Shown here in pieces: positions 10,704-22,043 of a DNA stretch of 64,000 bases. Location of the stretch: the NCBI RefSeq assembly GCF_964058935.1, contig NZ_OZ060372.1, positions 434,001-498,000 of the forward strand. Direction: 5' to 3'. Under the pieces are notes generated by a model that saw only the letters and a list, made by a program, of their open reading frames with translations, made no database searches and was not told the DNA's origin. This DNA is from Buchnera aphidicola (Pemphigus populi). Lineage in GTDB: Bacteria; Pseudomonadota; Gammaproteobacteria; Enterobacterales; Enterobacteriaceae. Both the position numbers and the translations under genes were made by a program. Each line of letters starts with the position of its first letter. Within the stretch, counting starts at the first letter, position 1.

Positions 10704-12524
10704 ATGAACAAAAATTTAAGGAATATAGCTATAATAGCTCATGTCGATCACGGTAAAACAACATTAGTAGATAAATTACTACAACAATCAGGCACCTTTC
10801 AAGATCATGAAGAAACCACTGATAGAATCATGGACTCCAATGATCTAGAAAAAGAAAGAGGAATTACTATTTTATCTAAAAATACAGCCATTCAGTGGAA
10901 TCACTATCGTATCAATATTGTAGACACACCTGGTCATGCTGATTTCGGTGGTGAAGTAGAACGAGTAATGTCTATGGTTGATTCTGTATTATTGGTAGTA
11001 GATGCTCTTGATGGTCCTATGCCACAAACTAGATTTGTAACACAAAAAGCTTTTAATCATGGTATAAAACCAATTGTAGTAATTAATAAAATTGACAGAA
11101 AAAATTCTAGACCAAATTGGGTAGTAGATCAAGTATTTGATCTATTTGTAAACTTAAATGCAACAGATGAACAATTAGATTTCCCTATTATATATACTTC
11201 CGCATTACTTGGTATAGCAGGAACAGATTATATTAATATGAAAAAAGACATGAGTCCTCTCTATAAAGCTATAGTAAAATATGTTTCTCCACCATATGTT
11301 AATCCTAACGGTACTTTGCAAATGCAAATATCTCAGTTAGATTATAATAACTATCTTGGTATTATTGGTATAGGGAGAATTCAACAAGGTTCAATCTGTC
11401 CCAATCAACAAGTCACTATTATTAATAATAATGGCATAACACGTTCAGGTAAAATAGGAAAAGTATTGAATTATTTTGGATTAAAACGAATAGAAACGCC
11501 TATTGCCTACGCTGGAGATATTATTGCTTTAACTGGACTTAATGAATTAAATATCTCTGATACTATTTGTGATCCTAAAAAATTACAACCACTACCAAAT
11601 TTAAATATAGATAAACCTACAGTAAAAATGTTTTTTTGTGTAAATACATCACCTTTTTCTGGGAAAGAAGGTAAATATTTAACTTCTAGACAAATTTTTA
11701 AAAGATTAAAAAAAGAAGAAATCCATAATGTAGCTCTACTTATTGAAGAAACTACTGATGCAAATGTATTTTGTGTATCTGGAAGAGGAGAATTACATTT
11801 ATCTATATTAATTGAAAATATGAGAAGAGAAGGTTTTGAATTATCTGTATCTCGTCCTAAAGTAATTTTTCGTGAAAAAAAGAATGAGATCCAAGAACCT
11901 TTCGAAGATGTAACATTAGACATAGAAGAAAAACATCAAGGAGCAATCATGACAGTTATGGGTCATAAAAAAGGAGAAATAAAAAATATGATACCAGATA
12001 ATAAAGGAAGAGTTCGGTTAGACTATATATTGACTAGCAGATCTTTAATTGGATTTCGAGCAGAATTCATTAATATAACTTCTGGAACTGGATTATTTTA
12101 TTCATCCTTTAGTCATTACGGAAATATGCAATTCAATAATACGGGAAATAGAAGAAACGGCGTATTAATTTCTAACAATACAGGTATGGCTGTAGGATTT
12201 GCTCTTTACAACTTACAAGAAAGAGGTAAGTTATTTTTAGGTCACGGAACCCAGGTATACGAAGGACAAATTATTGGCATACATAATCGTTCTAATGATC
12301 TGACTGTCAATTGTCTAACAGGGAAAAAATTAACTAATATGCGTGCTTCAGGGACAGATGAAGCCATAGTATTAATTCCACCTATAAAAATTACACTTGA
12401 TAACGCTTTAAGTTTCATTAATGATGATGAATTGGTAGAAGTCACGCCAAAATCAATTAGATTGAGAAAAAGATATTTAACAGAAAATGAAAGAAAACGA
12501 GTATCTAGATCTAATAGAAATTAA
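10704..12524 (+). CDS. typA: Translational GTPase TypA/BipA
   Basis: An EF-G-like ribosome-binding GTPase linked to stress adaptation and ribosome assembly. Full length at 606 residues. GTPase motifs: [10 protein letters not shown] near residue 12, [12 protein letters not shown] near residue 73, NKIDR near residue 129; the later EF-G-like domains ([21 protein letters not shown]) and the TypA-specific C-terminal part follow. A ribosome binding site (AAGG) precedes ATG 10704. It is convergent with gmk, and a perfect 21-base inverted repeat sits just behind its stop. Confidence 0.96.
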   Translation: MNKNLRNIAIIAHVDHGKTTLVDKLLQQSGTFQDHEETTDRIMDSNDLEKERGITILSKNTAIQWNHYRINIVDTPGHADFGGEVERVMSMVDSVLLVVDALDGPMPQTRFVTQKAFNHGIKPIVVINKIDRKNSRPNWVVDQVFDLFVNLNATDEQLDFPIIYTSALLGIAGTDYINMKKDMSPLYKAIVKYVSPPYVNPNGTLQMQISQLDYNNYLGIIGIGRIQQGSICPNQQVTIINNNGITRSGKIGKVLNYFGLKRIETPIAYAGDIIALTGLNELNISDTICDPKKLQPLPNLNIDKPTVKMFFCVNTSPFSGKEGKYLTSRQIFKRLKKEEIHNVALLIEETTDANVFCVSGRGELHLSILIENMRREGFELSVSRPKVIFREKKNEIQEPFEDVTLDIEEKHQGAIMTVMGHKKGEIKNMIPDNKGRVRLDYILTSRSLIGFRAEFINITSGTGLFYSSFSHYGNMQFNNTGNRRNGVLISNNTGMAVGFALYNLQERGKLFLGHGTQVYEGQIIGIHNRSNDLTVNCLTGKKLTNMRASGTDEAIVLIPPIKITLDNALSFINDDELVEVTPKSIRLRKRYLTENERKRVSRSNRN

Positions 12525-12577
12525 ATATTTTTCTATGAAATAATTTTTTATTCGTTATTTTATTATATTCAAAATTA

Positions 12578-12665
12578 ATTGAACCTTGATTAGAATAAAT
12601 AACTTTATGAGTTAATCACATATTAATATCATTACTTATTCTAATCAAGGTTCAATACTTTTTTT
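12578..12665 (+). terminator. Long perfect hairpin between convergent typA and gmk
   Basis: The arms at 12578-12598 and 12636-12656 are perfect reverse complements over 21 bases, separated by 37 bases. The right arm is followed by a run of seven T (12659-12665). The position, 53 bases after the typA stop and about 40 before the gmk stop, fits a terminator for typA and perhaps a two-way barrier. The loop is much longer than in an ordinary intrinsic terminator and the arms are G+C-richer than their surroundings, so another role (RNA processing or recent duplication) is possible. Confidence 0.6.
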
Positions 12666-12698
12666 CTAAAAAATTAATAATATTAGACGTTAAAAAAT

Positions 12699-13325
12699 TC
12701 ATTCATAATTCAATAATTTTCTAATGATATGTATATTTCTATAATTTTGTCGTTTAACACAAAGATGTTCGGCATGAATAATCGATTTTAAATCAGATAC
12801 TGCTGTATTAAAATTATCATTAATGATTAAATAGTCATATTCTGAATAATGACTCATTTCTGTTTCCGCTTCTTTCATTCGCTTTAATATAACGATATTA
12901 CTATCTTGTCCACGTTCTTTAATTCTACGAAATAACTCGTCACTAGATGGAGGAAATATAAAAATACTTATAGATTCTGGAATTTTTTTACGAATTTTTT
13001 TAGCACCTTGCCAATCAATATTTAAAAAAACATCTATACCTCTTAATAAAATATTATTAATTTTTTTTTGTGAAGTACCGTAATAATGATTAAAAACTTT
13101 AGCATATTCTAAAAATTTTCTTGTATCAATCATATGTTTAAATTCTTTTTTTGATACAAAAAAATAATGCTTACCATGTATTTCCCCTGGTCTTCTCATA
13201 CGAGTAGTATACGATATCGAAACTTCTATTTTATAAAAATAAATAGTTTTTAAAATTTCTCGAATTAAACTGGATTTACCTGTACCACTCGGGGCAGAAA
13301 TAATAAAAATTATGCCTTTATTCAT
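12699..13325 (-). CDS. gmk: Guanylate kinase
   Basis: Phosphorylates GMP to GDP with ATP. 208 residues, the normal size. The P-loop SAPSGTGKSSLI lies near residue 9; the GMP-binding part shows SYTTRMRRPGEIHGKHYFF and the core FLNIDWQGAKKIR. The frame is intact and the protein appears fully functional. It stands alone on the minus strand, facing typA. Confidence 0.96.
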   Translation of the reverse strand: MNKGIIFIISAPSGTGKSSLIREILKTIYFYKIEVSISYTTRMRRPGEIHGKHYFFVSKKEFKHMIDTRKFLEYAKVFNHYYGTSQKKINNILLRGIDVFLNIDWQGAKKIRKKIPESISIFIFPPSSDELFRRIKERGQDSNIVILKRMKEAETEMSHYSEYDYLIINDNFNTAVSDLKSIIHAEHLCVKRQNYRNIHIIRKLLNYE

Positions 13326-13503
13326 GATTTTCGCAATACATTTTAAAAATCTTCACTCATGCAATTAATAGCAAATAAATTTAATAAAAAGAGATATATT
13401 TTATACATATTCTATATATGTAAATATATGAAAAATATTTTTAACAAAATTAAAATATATTATATCACTTAATAAGAAATACAACAAAAAATATCTAATA
13501 TTT

Positions 13504-14496
13504 TTATAAAAAATCAGTTTTTGCATAAAAAAAATTATTTTTTTCACCACATACGCGAAATTCACTTTTTTTTATTAAACCACTGTGTAGTACTGCTTGC
13601 ATCCAAATAGAACCATCATACATGATGACAGATACTAGTACATATCCTACTACATACCACTGTTTAAATTTTTTTAATTCTAATAATGAACCAATCTCAG
13701 GAAGATTCTGACTATGTGTAACACTTACTAACCAATATAACGAATACTTATTTATAGATCTAAATTTTATTTTAGCAATCACTTCTTGACCACAATAACA
13801 ACCTTTTTTAAAATCTATTCCATCTACTTTTTCTAAATTTAAAAACAAAGGAACAAATTTATTCATCATTTTTTTATTAATGATCGGAAAACCAGATTCA
13901 ATATCCAAAGATAACCACTGATTACTTTTAGCAACAATAATATTGCTTTTTTTTATATTATTTATTATTTTATGATCTTTAGGAATAATTAATAAAAAAC
14001 GTTCTTCTGGAACGCCAATCCATAATAAAGTTATATTTTTATCAGTTACTAGAGTATTATTCTTATCTGGAAGATTAATGAATAACCTAGACAACATTTC
14101 TCTAGCTTTGTATCCAGATCCAGCTACCCCAAATAATAAAAAATTATTTTCTTCATGAATAAAAACCCGTGAAAAAATAGAATATTTTTTTAATGCTCTA
14201 ATTTGGATGTTCACAACATCTTTTCTTTCAATATAAGCGTAATCGTTATTAAAAAAAAACAAACGTAATATACTCCATACTTTCCCATTGATATTACAAT
14301 GGGCACAAATAATATGTTTATTTGATTGTAATAAATCAACATTAATTGTAAGCTGGCTTTGTAAATACGTCCTACTATCGGTACCACTTACTCTAATTAA
14401 AGACCAATCATCTAATTCAATCAAACTTAAGGCTAGTTTCTTAGAAGGGTAAACCAATTTTTCAAAATTTATATTTTCCATTAAAACATTATCCAC
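13504..14496 (-). CDS. ygfZ: tRNA-modifying protein YgfZ (folate-dependent Fe-S maintenance factor)
   Basis: 330 residues of the YgfZ/GcvT-like family. The family signature K-G-C-Y-x-G-Q-E is present (KGCYCGQEVIAK near residue 226), with the reactive Cys. In E. coli YgfZ supports Fe-S enzymes including the tRNA methylthiotransferase MiaB. miaB is retained about 6 kb away, which suggests why this gene survives genome reduction. The start at 14496 is the first Met of the frame. The gene is divergent from prfB across about 165 bases without an obvious control element. Confidence 0.9.
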   Translation of the reverse strand: MDNVLMENINFEKLVYPSKKLALSLIELDDWSLIRVSGTDSRTYLQSQLTINVDLLQSNKHIICAHCNINGKVWSILRLFFFNNDYAYIERKDVVNIQIRALKKYSIFSRVFIHEENNFLLFGVAGSGYKAREMLSRLFINLPDKNNTLVTDKNITLLWIGVPEERFLLIIPKDHKIINNIKKSNIIVAKSNQWLSLDIESGFPIINKKMMNKFVPLFLNLEKVDGIDFKKGCYCGQEVIAKIKFRSINKYSLYWLVSVTHSQNLPEIGSLLELKKFKQWYVVGYVLVSVIMYDGSIWMQAVLHSGLIKKSEFRVCGEKNNFFYAKTDFL

Positions 14497-14660
14497 AATA
14501 TTTTTAATTAATATTTAAAAATAATTAATACTATATCATAGTAGTACTTATTAAAATTAATATATATTATTTTTTATAGTTATATGATAATGCATATCTC
14601 TGAAAAAATTATAATATTCTTAAATTATATTTAAACATATATAACAAGGGGTATATAAGC

Positions 14661-15758
14661 ATGTTTGAAATTAATTTAATAAAAAATAAGATAAAAAATC
14701 TAGATCAACGAATAAAAATATTAGAAACTGTTTTTGAATATAATAAAATAAAAGAACGTGTGATTGAAATAAATTCTGAACTAGAAAATCCTGAAATATG
14801 GAACAATTCACAACTAATAAAAAAAATTAATAAAGAATATCATCAATTAAAAAAAATAATAAATTCTATTAAAGAAATAAAAAAAAATATTGAAGATATT
14901 ATTTATCTTTCAAATCTTTCTGTATCAGAATCTAACAAAAATTTTTTATATGAAATAAAAAAAGAAATAGAAAAAATAGAAAACAAAATAAATAAACTAG
15001 AATTTTATCGTATGTTTTCTAAAAAAAACGATTATTTAGATTGTTATCTTGATTTGCAATCTGGATCTGGAGGAATAGAAGCTCAAGATTGGGCAAAAAT
15101 GTTACTGCGTATGTATTTAAAATGGAGTAATGAAAAAGGATTTAAAACAAATATCATAGAAGAATCAGAAGGAGATATAGCTGGAATTAAATCAGCTACA
15201 GTAAAAATTACTGGGGAATACGCTTTTGGATGGTTGCGTACAGAAAGTGGAATTCATCGTTTAGTCCGTAAAAGTCCTTTTAATGCGAATAATCGAAGAC
15301 ATACTTCATTTTGTTCTGCCTTTATATATCCTGATTTAGACGATAAAATATACATTAATGTTAATACTACAGATTTACGTATTGATGTTTATCGAGCATC
15401 AGGTGCAGGCGGTCAACACGTTAACAGAACGGAATCTGCTGTAAGAATTACTCATTTACCTTCTGGTATTATTACTCAATGTCAAAATGATCGATCTCAA
15501 CATAAAAATAAAGAACAAGCTATGAAACAAATGAGAGCAAAATTATACCAATTAGAAATCCAAAAAAAGAAAATAGAAAAAAAAGAACTAAATAGCAATA
15601 AATTGGATATAAGTTGGGGAAAACAAATACGCTCTTATGTATTAGATGATTCTAGAATAAAAGACATACGTACCGGAATGGAAACCCGTGATGTACAATC
15701 TGTACTAAATGGAAAAATAGACCAATTTATTACAACTAATTTAAAATTAGGATTTTAG
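14661..15758 (+). CDS. prfB: Peptide chain release factor 2, without the programmed frameshift
   Basis: Terminates translation at UAA and UGA. The 365 residues contain the stop-reading SPF tripeptide (RKSPFNANN) and the peptidyl-transfer GGQ motif ([14 protein letters not shown]). In most bacteria codon 26 is an in-frame UGA bypassed by +1 frameshifting, which makes RF2 regulate itself. Here codons 24-27 read GTT TTT GAA TAT (from 14730), a single continuous frame with no UGA, and no internal Shine-Dalgarno-like element precedes the site. RF2 should therefore be made constitutively. A ribosome binding site (AAGGGG) precedes ATG 14661. lysS follows 8 bases after the stop, as in E. coli. Confidence 0.96.
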   Translation: MFEINLIKNKIKNLDQRIKILETVFEYNKIKERVIEINSELENPEIWNNSQLIKKINKEYHQLKKIINSIKEIKKNIEDIIYLSNLSVSESNKNFLYEIKKEIEKIENKINKLEFYRMFSKKNDYLDCYLDLQSGSGGIEAQDWAKMLLRMYLKWSNEKGFKTNIIEESEGDIAGIKSATVKITGEYAFGWLRTESGIHRLVRKSPFNANNRRHTSFCSAFIYPDLDDKIYINVNTTDLRIDVYRASGAGGQHVNRTESAVRITHLPSGIITQCQNDRSQHKNKEQAMKQMRAKLYQLEIQKKKIEKKELNSNKLDISWGKQIRSYVLDDSRIKDIRTGMETRDVQSVLNGKIDQFITTNLKLGF

Positions 15759-15766
15759 GAAACACT

Positions 15767-17281
15767 ATGTTTAAAAGAAATATCAAAAACAATAAAACTC
15801 AAAAATCATTGAATCAAGAAGAAAAAATAAGAAAAAAAAAATTAATTGATATTCGTCAAGAAGGATTTAATTTTCCTAACAATTTCAGACCCACTACCAC
15901 TATAATTCAAATTCATGAGCTATATTTTCATAAAACTAATCAATATCTAAAAAAAGAAAAAATTGAAATTAGTATTGCTGGAAGAATGACGCAAAAAAGA
16001 ATTATGGGTAAAAGTTCTTTTTTTACATTACAAGATGCAGATGGGAAAATGCAAATTTATGTAACAAATAAAATTTTTCCTATAAACTTTTATTCTGAAC
16101 ATTTTAAAAAATGGAATTTAGGAGATATTATAGGGGTTACTGGTAATATATTTAAAACCAAAACTGGAGAATTAACAATTTATTCTAATACTCTACAATT
16201 ATTAACTAAAGCTCTCCGTCCCCTTCCAAATAAGTTTCATGGATTATCTGATCCAGAAATTAAATATAGAAAACGTTATTTAGATTTAATAAGCAATACT
16301 GAATCACTAAAAACATTTAAAAAACGTTCTATTATTTTAAATAATATTCGTACTTTTATGTTAGAAAAAAATTTTTTAGAAGTGGAAACACCAATGATGC
16401 ATAATATTCCAGGAGGAGCTACTGCACGTCCATTTATCACATATCATAATGCTCTTAATATAAATTTATACTTACGAGTAGCACCAGAATTATACTTGAA
16501 AAAATTAATTATTGGAGGTTTTAATCGTATATTTGAAATTAATCGAAATTTTAGAAATGAAGGATTATCAACACGACATAATCCTGAATTTACTATGATG
16601 GAAGTATACATAACCTATGCAAATTATGAAGATATGATGCAGTTTACAGAAAATTTATTAAAAACAGTATCCAAAAAAATAAACAATACTACAAAAATAT
16701 ATTATGGAAAATATATTTTTGACTTTTCTAAAAAATTTAAAAGATTAACTATGAAACAAGCAATTCTCTTATTTAACAAAAATATAACACCTTTCGATTT
16801 AGATAATATAGAAATATTAAAGAATATTACATTAGAACTGAAAATCAAAATTAATAAAAATTGGACAATAGGCCATTATATTACGCAAATATTTGAAAAA
16901 ACTGTAGAAAAGAAATTAATAGAACCTACATTTATTACAAATTATCCAATAGAAGTATCTCCTCTTGCAAAGAGAAACAACCTAAATAATAATATTGCTG
17001 ATCGATTTGAATTATTTATTGCTGGACATGAAATAGGCAATGGATTTTCTGAATTAAATGATGTCGAAGATCAAAAAAAAAGATTCGCTGAACAGATTTT
17101 AAATAAAGAATCTCAATATGATACTCAATATTCATATGATGAAGATTATATTACAGCTCTTGAATATGGATTACCTCCAACAGCTGGATTAGGAATTGGA
17201 TTAGATCGTTTGATTATGCTATTCACAAATCAACACAGTATTAAAGATGTGATCTTATTCCCTACACTTCGTCCTATATAA
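15767..17281 (+). CDS. lysS: Lysyl-tRNA synthetase (class II)
   Basis: Charges tRNA-Lys. At 504 residues it has the length of E. coli LysS. Parts in order: an N-terminal OB-fold anticodon-binding domain (ISIAGRMTQKRIMGKSSFF), then the class II core with motif 2 (FRNEGLSTRHNPEFTMME) and motif 3 (GLGIGLDRLIML) near the C-terminus. AGGAA lies just ahead of ATG 15767, immediately behind prfB, so the two are probably cotranscribed. Given the extreme lysine content of this proteome, the enzyme should be in heavy demand. Confidence 0.96.
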   Translation: MFKRNIKNNKTQKSLNQEEKIRKKKLIDIRQEGFNFPNNFRPTTTIIQIHELYFHKTNQYLKKEKIEISIAGRMTQKRIMGKSSFFTLQDADGKMQIYVTNKIFPINFYSEHFKKWNLGDIIGVTGNIFKTKTGELTIYSNTLQLLTKALRPLPNKFHGLSDPEIKYRKRYLDLISNTESLKTFKKRSIILNNIRTFMLEKNFLEVETPMMHNIPGGATARPFITYHNALNINLYLRVAPELYLKKLIIGGFNRIFEINRNFRNEGLSTRHNPEFTMMEVYITYANYEDMMQFTENLLKTVSKKINNTTKIYYGKYIFDFSKKFKRLTMKQAILLFNKNITPFDLDNIEILKNITLELKIKINKNWTIGHYITQIFEKTVEKKLIEPTFITNYPIEVSPLAKRNNLNNNIADRFELFIAGHEIGNGFSELNDVEDQKKRFAEQILNKESQYDTQYSYDEDYITALEYGLPPTAGLGIGLDRLIMLFTNQHSIKDVILFPTLRPI

Positions 17282-17398
17282 AAATACTAATATATTTAAT
17301 ACAATTGAATTAGTTTTATTTTTATATAAAAATGGTAAACAAAATAAAAATAAATATTTTTATTTAAAAAATCTATTTAATAACAGGATTAACATTAA

Positions 17399-18655
17399 AT
17401 GCTATTAAAAAATAAAAAAAAAATTATAAACATAAAAAATATTATATCATTAACAAAAAAAAACCATACTCCTATATGGATTTATGATGAAAAAAAAATA
17501 AAAAATAAAATACAAGAATTAAAAAAATTTGATGTCATTAGATACGCGCAAAAAGCATGCTCTAATATTCATATTTTAAAAATTATGCGCCAATCTAATG
17601 TAAAAATAGACGCTGTCTCAATAGGAGAAATAGAACGAGCCATAATTGCAGGATTTACACCAAAAAATAACGAAATAATTTTCACTGCAGACCTCTTTGA
17701 CAAAGAAACTTTGTTGAAAGTAATAGATTTAAATATTACTATTAATGCTGGTTCAATAGATATGTTAGAACAAATTGGAAAAATATCTCCTGGACATCAT
17801 GTTTGGTTAAGGATTAATCCTAAATTTGGACATGGTCATAATAAAAAAACCAATACAGGTGGTGAAAATAGTAAACACGGGATATGGGATACTTCTGCAG
17901 CTTTATCTATCATAAAAAAGCACAATCTAAAACTAATTGGTCTCCATATGCATATTGGATCAGGTTCTGATTATGAACATTTAAAACAAGTTTGCGATGC
18001 AATGGTCAACGAAGTTTTAAACTTAAATTATGATATTATATCTATATCGGCAGGAGGAGGATTACCTATTCCATATCATCCTAATGATGAAAAAATTAAC
18101 ACTCAAAATTATTTTACATTATGGGACAAGGCAAGAAAAAAAATTGCCAACTATTTAAAACATCCAATTCAACTAGAAATTGAACCCGGTCGTTTTTTAA
18201 TTGCTGAATCAGGAATTTTATTAACTGAAGTCAGAGCTGTAAAAAAAATGGGGAATAATCATTTTGTACTTGTTGATGCTGGTTTTAACGATCTTATGAG
18301 ACCAACTATGTACGGTAGTTACCACCATATATCAGCTTTTTCTAAACATGGTTATCTAATAGAGACAGAAAAAAAAATCAATACTATAGTAGGAGGACCA
18401 TTATGCGAATCAGGTGATATTTTTACACAAACAGAAATAGGAAACATAAAAACCAGAAAATTACCTATCGTAAACATAGGAGATTATCTCATATTCCACG
18501 ATACAGGAGCTTATGGCGCTTCCATGTCTTCTAATTATAATAGTCGACCTCTAATTTCTGAAATACTTTTTAAAAATAATAAATTTTATACAATAAGGAA
18601 ACGTCAAACTATATCAGATATGCTTAAATCAGAAACTGAATGCTACATTCCGTAA
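17399..18655 (+). CDS. lysA: Diaminopimelate decarboxylase
   Basis: The last step of lysine synthesis, meso-diaminopimelate to lysine, with pyridoxal phosphate. 418 residues. The PLP lysine is in RYAQKACSNIH near residue 54; HIGSG, the Gly-rich phosphate-binding SAGGGLPIPY, EPGRFLIAESG and the CESGD motif are also present. The C-terminus has DTGAYGASMSSNYNSRP. Together with asd in this window it supports lysine provision to the host. AGGAT about 10 bases before ATG 17399 supports the start. The first 30 residues are Lys/Asn/Ile-rich and poorly conserved. Confidence 0.96.
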   Translation: MLLKNKKKIINIKNIISLTKKNHTPIWIYDEKKIKNKIQELKKFDVIRYAQKACSNIHILKIMRQSNVKIDAVSIGEIERAIIAGFTPKNNEIIFTADLFDKETLLKVIDLNITINAGSIDMLEQIGKISPGHHVWLRINPKFGHGHNKKTNTGGENSKHGIWDTSAALSIIKKHNLKLIGLHMHIGSGSDYEHLKQVCDAMVNEVLNLNYDIISISAGGGLPIPYHPNDEKINTQNYFTLWDKARKKIANYLKHPIQLEIEPGRFLIAESGILLTEVRAVKKMGNNHFVLVDAGFNDLMRPTMYGSYHHISAFSKHGYLIETEKKINTIVGGPLCESGDIFTQTEIGNIKTRKLPIVNIGDYLIFHDTGAYGASMSSNYNSRPLISEILFKNNKFYTIRKRQTISDMLKSETECYIP

Positions 18656-18764
18656 AAATAATAAGAAAAATTTATAAAATATACAATATATCTATCTGGT
18701 ATATATCAAATATAAACATAAAATTTAATATTTATATATTAAACATATAATATATAGGAACTGT

Positions 18765-19617
18765 ATGAACAATACTTATATATCTTTTCCTCAGTTTAAC
18801 CCTATAGTTTTTTCTATAGGACCAATTACTTTGCATTGGTACGGAATTACGTATCTTTTAGGTTTCCTTTTTGCCCTATACATGGGAAAAAAAAAATAAA
18901 AAAAAATAATCAATGGACTCAAAAGGAAATAGAAGATCTTATCTTTAATGCTTTTTTTTCTCTTTTGATAGGTGGAAAATTAGGATATATTATTTTTTAT
19001 AATCCATTTTATTATTTCACTAATGCAACACATTTATTAAAAATATGGGAAGGAGGTATGTCTTTTCATGGAGGTTTCCTTGGAGTTTTAATATATGTAT
19101 TTTTTTTTCAAAAAAAACAAAAAAATCATTCCTACAAATAACAGATTTTATTGCTCCTTTAGTACCTTTTGGATTAGGAGCTGGACGTATTGGCAATTTT
19201 ATTAATGGTGAGTTATGGGGTAAAGTGGCTACTGATATGCCTTTATCAATTTTATTTCCGGGATCAAAAGAAACAGATTTAATACTTTCTACTTTTCATC
19301 CAGAACTACAAATTTTAATTAATAAATTTGGAGTTCTTCCAAGACATCCTTCTCAAATATACGAATTTTTTCTAGAAGGAATAATTCTATTTTTTATCTT
19401 ACATTTTTTTTCACGAATGGAAACAAAAAAAGGAACTGTATCAGCGATATTTCTTATTAGTTATGGGGTACTGCGAGTTATTGCTGAATTCTTTCGTGAA
19501 CCAGATCTACAAATTGGTTTATTATTTGGTATCATCAGTATGGGACAAATACTATCATTACCAATGATTACTATTGGAATAACTATAATGATTAAAAATA
19601 ATATTAAATATGTATAA
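18765..19617 (+). pseudogene. lgt: Prolipoprotein diacylglyceryl transferase, two frameshifts (pseudogene or slippage-rescued)
   Basis: The inner-membrane enzyme that attaches diacylglycerol to the lipobox Cys of lipoproteins. Three successive frames give a full Lgt: MNNTYISFPQFNPIVFS from ATG 18765, then WTQKEIEDL to [14 protein letters not shown], then [20 protein letters not shown] to the stop at 19617. The first break is in a run of ten A (18887-18896), followed by T and nine A. The second lies within T9-C-A8-C-A7 (19100-19125). One extra base at each restores a 284-residue protein (E. coli 291). The key motif [15 protein letters not shown] is intact, so selection seems recent or continuing. 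The stop is 20 bases before thyA, as in E. coli. Confidence 0.85.
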
Positions 19618-19637
19618 TGTTTATTATTAGGAAAATT

Positions 19638-20432
19638 ATGAAAGAATACTTAACTTTAGTAGAAAAAATTATTAAACAAGGAAAACCGAAAAAAGATCGT
19701 ACTGGAACAGGCACCTTATCAATTTTTGGTCATCATATTAGATTTAATTTAAAAGAAGGTTTTCCTTTAGTCACAACGAAAAAATGTCATATTCCATCTA
19801 TTATACATGAACTACTTTGGTTTCTTAGAGGAGATACTAATATTAAATATCTTAATGATAATCACGTATCAATCTGGAACCAATGGGCTAATAAAAATGG
19901 TGATCTTGGACCTATTTATGGGAAACAATGGAGAAACTGGAGTTCATACGATGATACGAATATTGATCAAATAAAAAATACATTAAAAATGTTAAAAAAA
20001 GAACCATCTTCTCGCCGAATTATTATTTCAAGTTGGAACGTAAGCGATATAAATAAAATGGCACTACCACCATGTCATGTTTTATTTCAATTTTATGTGA
20101 TAGAAAATACTTTAAGTTGTCAACTTTATCAAAGATCTTGTGATGTTTTTCTAGGACTTCCTTTTAATATAGCAAGTTATGCAATATTAATCCACATGAT
20201 AGCCCAACAATGTAATTTAAAAGTAGGAGATTTCTTATGGACAGGTGGAGATATTCACCTATATAATAACCATTTAACACAAGCAAAAAATCAAATCCTT
20301 AGAAAACCTAGAAAAAAACCCACTTTAATCATTAAAAATAAACCAAACTCATTATTTGAGTATCATATTAAAGATTTTCTTTTTATAGGATACAAACCTC
20401 TTTCGAAAATAAAAGCAGATATTTCGATATAG
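19638..20432 (+). CDS. thyA: Thymidylate synthase
   Basis: Makes dTMP from dUMP with methylene-tetrahydrofolate. Start chosen at ATG 19638 ([10 protein letters not shown]): it gives exactly 264 residues, the E. coli length, and AGGAA lies 5 bases upstream. A longer frame begins at 19617, inside the lgt stop, but lacks a binding site. Catalytic Cys is in [12 protein letters not shown] near residue 146; the phosphate-binding [21 protein letters not shown] and the [10 protein letters not shown] motif are present. Frame intact. Confidence 0.97.
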   Translation: MKEYLTLVEKIIKQGKPKKDRTGTGTLSIFGHHIRFNLKEGFPLVTTKKCHIPSIIHELLWFLRGDTNIKYLNDNHVSIWNQWANKNGDLGPIYGKQWRNWSSYDDTNIDQIKNTLKMLKKEPSSRRIIISSWNVSDINKMALPPCHVLFQFYVIENTLSCQLYQRSCDVFLGLPFNIASYAILIHMIAQQCNLKVGDFLWTGGDIHLYNNHLTQAKNQILRKPRKKPTLIIKNKPNSLFEYHIKDFLFIGYKPLSKIKADISI

Positions 20433-20647
20433 TAAAATATGCATATATTCTACATTAAATTCATTAGATAAATATAAAATATAGTAATGATATAAAAATA
20501 TCATAAATCAACTTAATTTTATAATAAAAATTTTATTAAATATTTAATATAGAGTAATATTATAAGTAGTGAGAAATACTATATTTTTCTATTTAAAAAA
20601 ATATTAATAATCCCTTTATTAGTAAAAGAATGAAAAGATAAATAAAA

Positions 20648-21976
20648 ATGAAAAAAAAAATGTATATTAAAACCTGGGGATGTCAAATGAATGAATATGA
20701 TTCATCAATGATTTCAGGAATACTCAAACAAAGAAAGCACTATGAAATTACTAATATACCTGAAAAAGCAGATATTTTAATCCTAAATACCTGTTCTATA
20801 AGAGAAAAGGCACAAGAAAAAGTATTTCATCAATTAGGAAGATGGAAATATCTAAAAAAACAAAAACCGGATTTAATTATTGCAGTTGGAGGATGCGTTG
20901 CCACACAAGAAGGAAAAGAAATAAAAAAACGTGCAAAATATGTTGATATTATATTTGGAACTCAAACTCTACATCGTTTGCCAAAAATGATAGATTTATC
21001 TCATAAAATAAAAAAAACCATAATAGACATTACATTTCCTAAAATAGAAAAATTTGATTATCTTCCAGAACCATATATTCCTAATATATCATCTTTTGTA
21101 TCTATTATGGAAGGATGTAACAAATATTGTTCTTTTTGTATAGTTCCATATACACGAGGAAAAGAAATAAGCAGACCTTGTGATGATATTATATTTGAAA
21201 TATCTCTTTTAGCTGAAAAAGGAGTAAGAGAAGTTAATTTATTAGGACAGAATGTTAATGCTTACAAAGGAAATACTTTTAATGGAAAAATATGTAAATT
21301 TTCAGAATTATTACGATTAATTGCAGAAATAGATGGAATTGATAGAATCCGTTTTACCACCAGTAATCCTATTGAATTTACAGATGATATTATTGACGTT
21401 TACCGTGATACACCAAAACTAGTTAGTTTTCTACATTTACCTGTACAAAGCGGTTCAGACAGAATTTTAAAATTAATGAAGAGATCTTACACTGTATCAG
21501 AATATAAAACTATTATTAATAAATTATTAAATGTAAGACCTAATATTCAAATTAGCTCTGATTTTATTGTCGGATTTCCAGGAGAAACAGAACAAGATTT
21601 TCAAGATACTTTAACATTAATTAATGATATTAAATTTGATATCAGTTATAGTTTTTTATATTCACCAAGACCAGGAACTCCAGCTGCTAGGTTAGCAGAT
21701 AATGTAACACAAAATAAGAAAAAACAAAGATTATATATCTTACAAAACCTAATTAACCAACAAACTACATACTGGAATAAAAAATTATTATACAGTACTC
21801 AATCGGTATTAGTAGAAGGTGTTTCTAAAAAAAATATTATGAAATTATCAGGAAGAACAGAAACAAATAGAATTATACATTTTACAGGATCACCTGATAT
21901 GATAGGAAAATTTATCAATTTAAAGATTACAGATTATTATAGAAATACTTTACAAGGCCATGTAATTGAATCATAA
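20648..21976 (+). CDS. miaB: tRNA-2-methylthio-N6-dimethylallyladenosine synthase
   Basis: A radical-SAM enzyme that adds a methylthio group to i6A37 of tRNAs reading U-starting codons. 442 residues. Cys ligands of the auxiliary cluster occur in [19 protein letters not shown] and [10 protein letters not shown]; the radical-SAM CxxxCxxC is in [17 protein letters not shown] near residue 155. A C-terminal TRAM domain follows. In E. coli miaB leads a run ybeZ-ybeY-ybeX-lnt; here ybeZ and lnt are gone while ybeY and ybeX remain. YgfZ, a factor supporting this enzyme in E. coli, is also kept in the window. Confidence 0.96.
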   Translation: MKKKMYIKTWGCQMNEYDSSMISGILKQRKHYEITNIPEKADILILNTCSIREKAQEKVFHQLGRWKYLKKQKPDLIIAVGGCVATQEGKEIKKRAKYVDIIFGTQTLHRLPKMIDLSHKIKKTIIDITFPKIEKFDYLPEPYIPNISSFVSIMEGCNKYCSFCIVPYTRGKEISRPCDDIIFEISLLAEKGVREVNLLGQNVNAYKGNTFNGKICKFSELLRLIAEIDGIDRIRFTTSNPIEFTDDIIDVYRDTPKLVSFLHLPVQSGSDRILKLMKRSYTVSEYKTIINKLLNVRPNIQISSDFIVGFPGETEQDFQDTLTLINDIKFDISYSFLYSPRPGTPAARLADNVTQNKKKQRLYILQNLINQQTTYWNKKLLYSTQSVLVEGVSKKNIMKLSGRTETNRIIHFTGSPDMIGKFINLKITDYYRNTLQGHVIES

Positions 21977-22043
21977 CTTATTATTTTATTTTAAATCAGT
22001 AAAAAATAAAAAAGTTAAAAAAATTAATTACGTAGATATACTA

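Noticed and set aside
11507..11923. Minus-strand open frame of 138 codons opposite typA
   Set aside because: Shadow of the conserved typA frame.
14489..14497. TTATCCACA, a perfect DnaA-box-like string
   Set aside because: It covers the start codons of ygfZ and is single; no cluster of boxes or origin features nearby.
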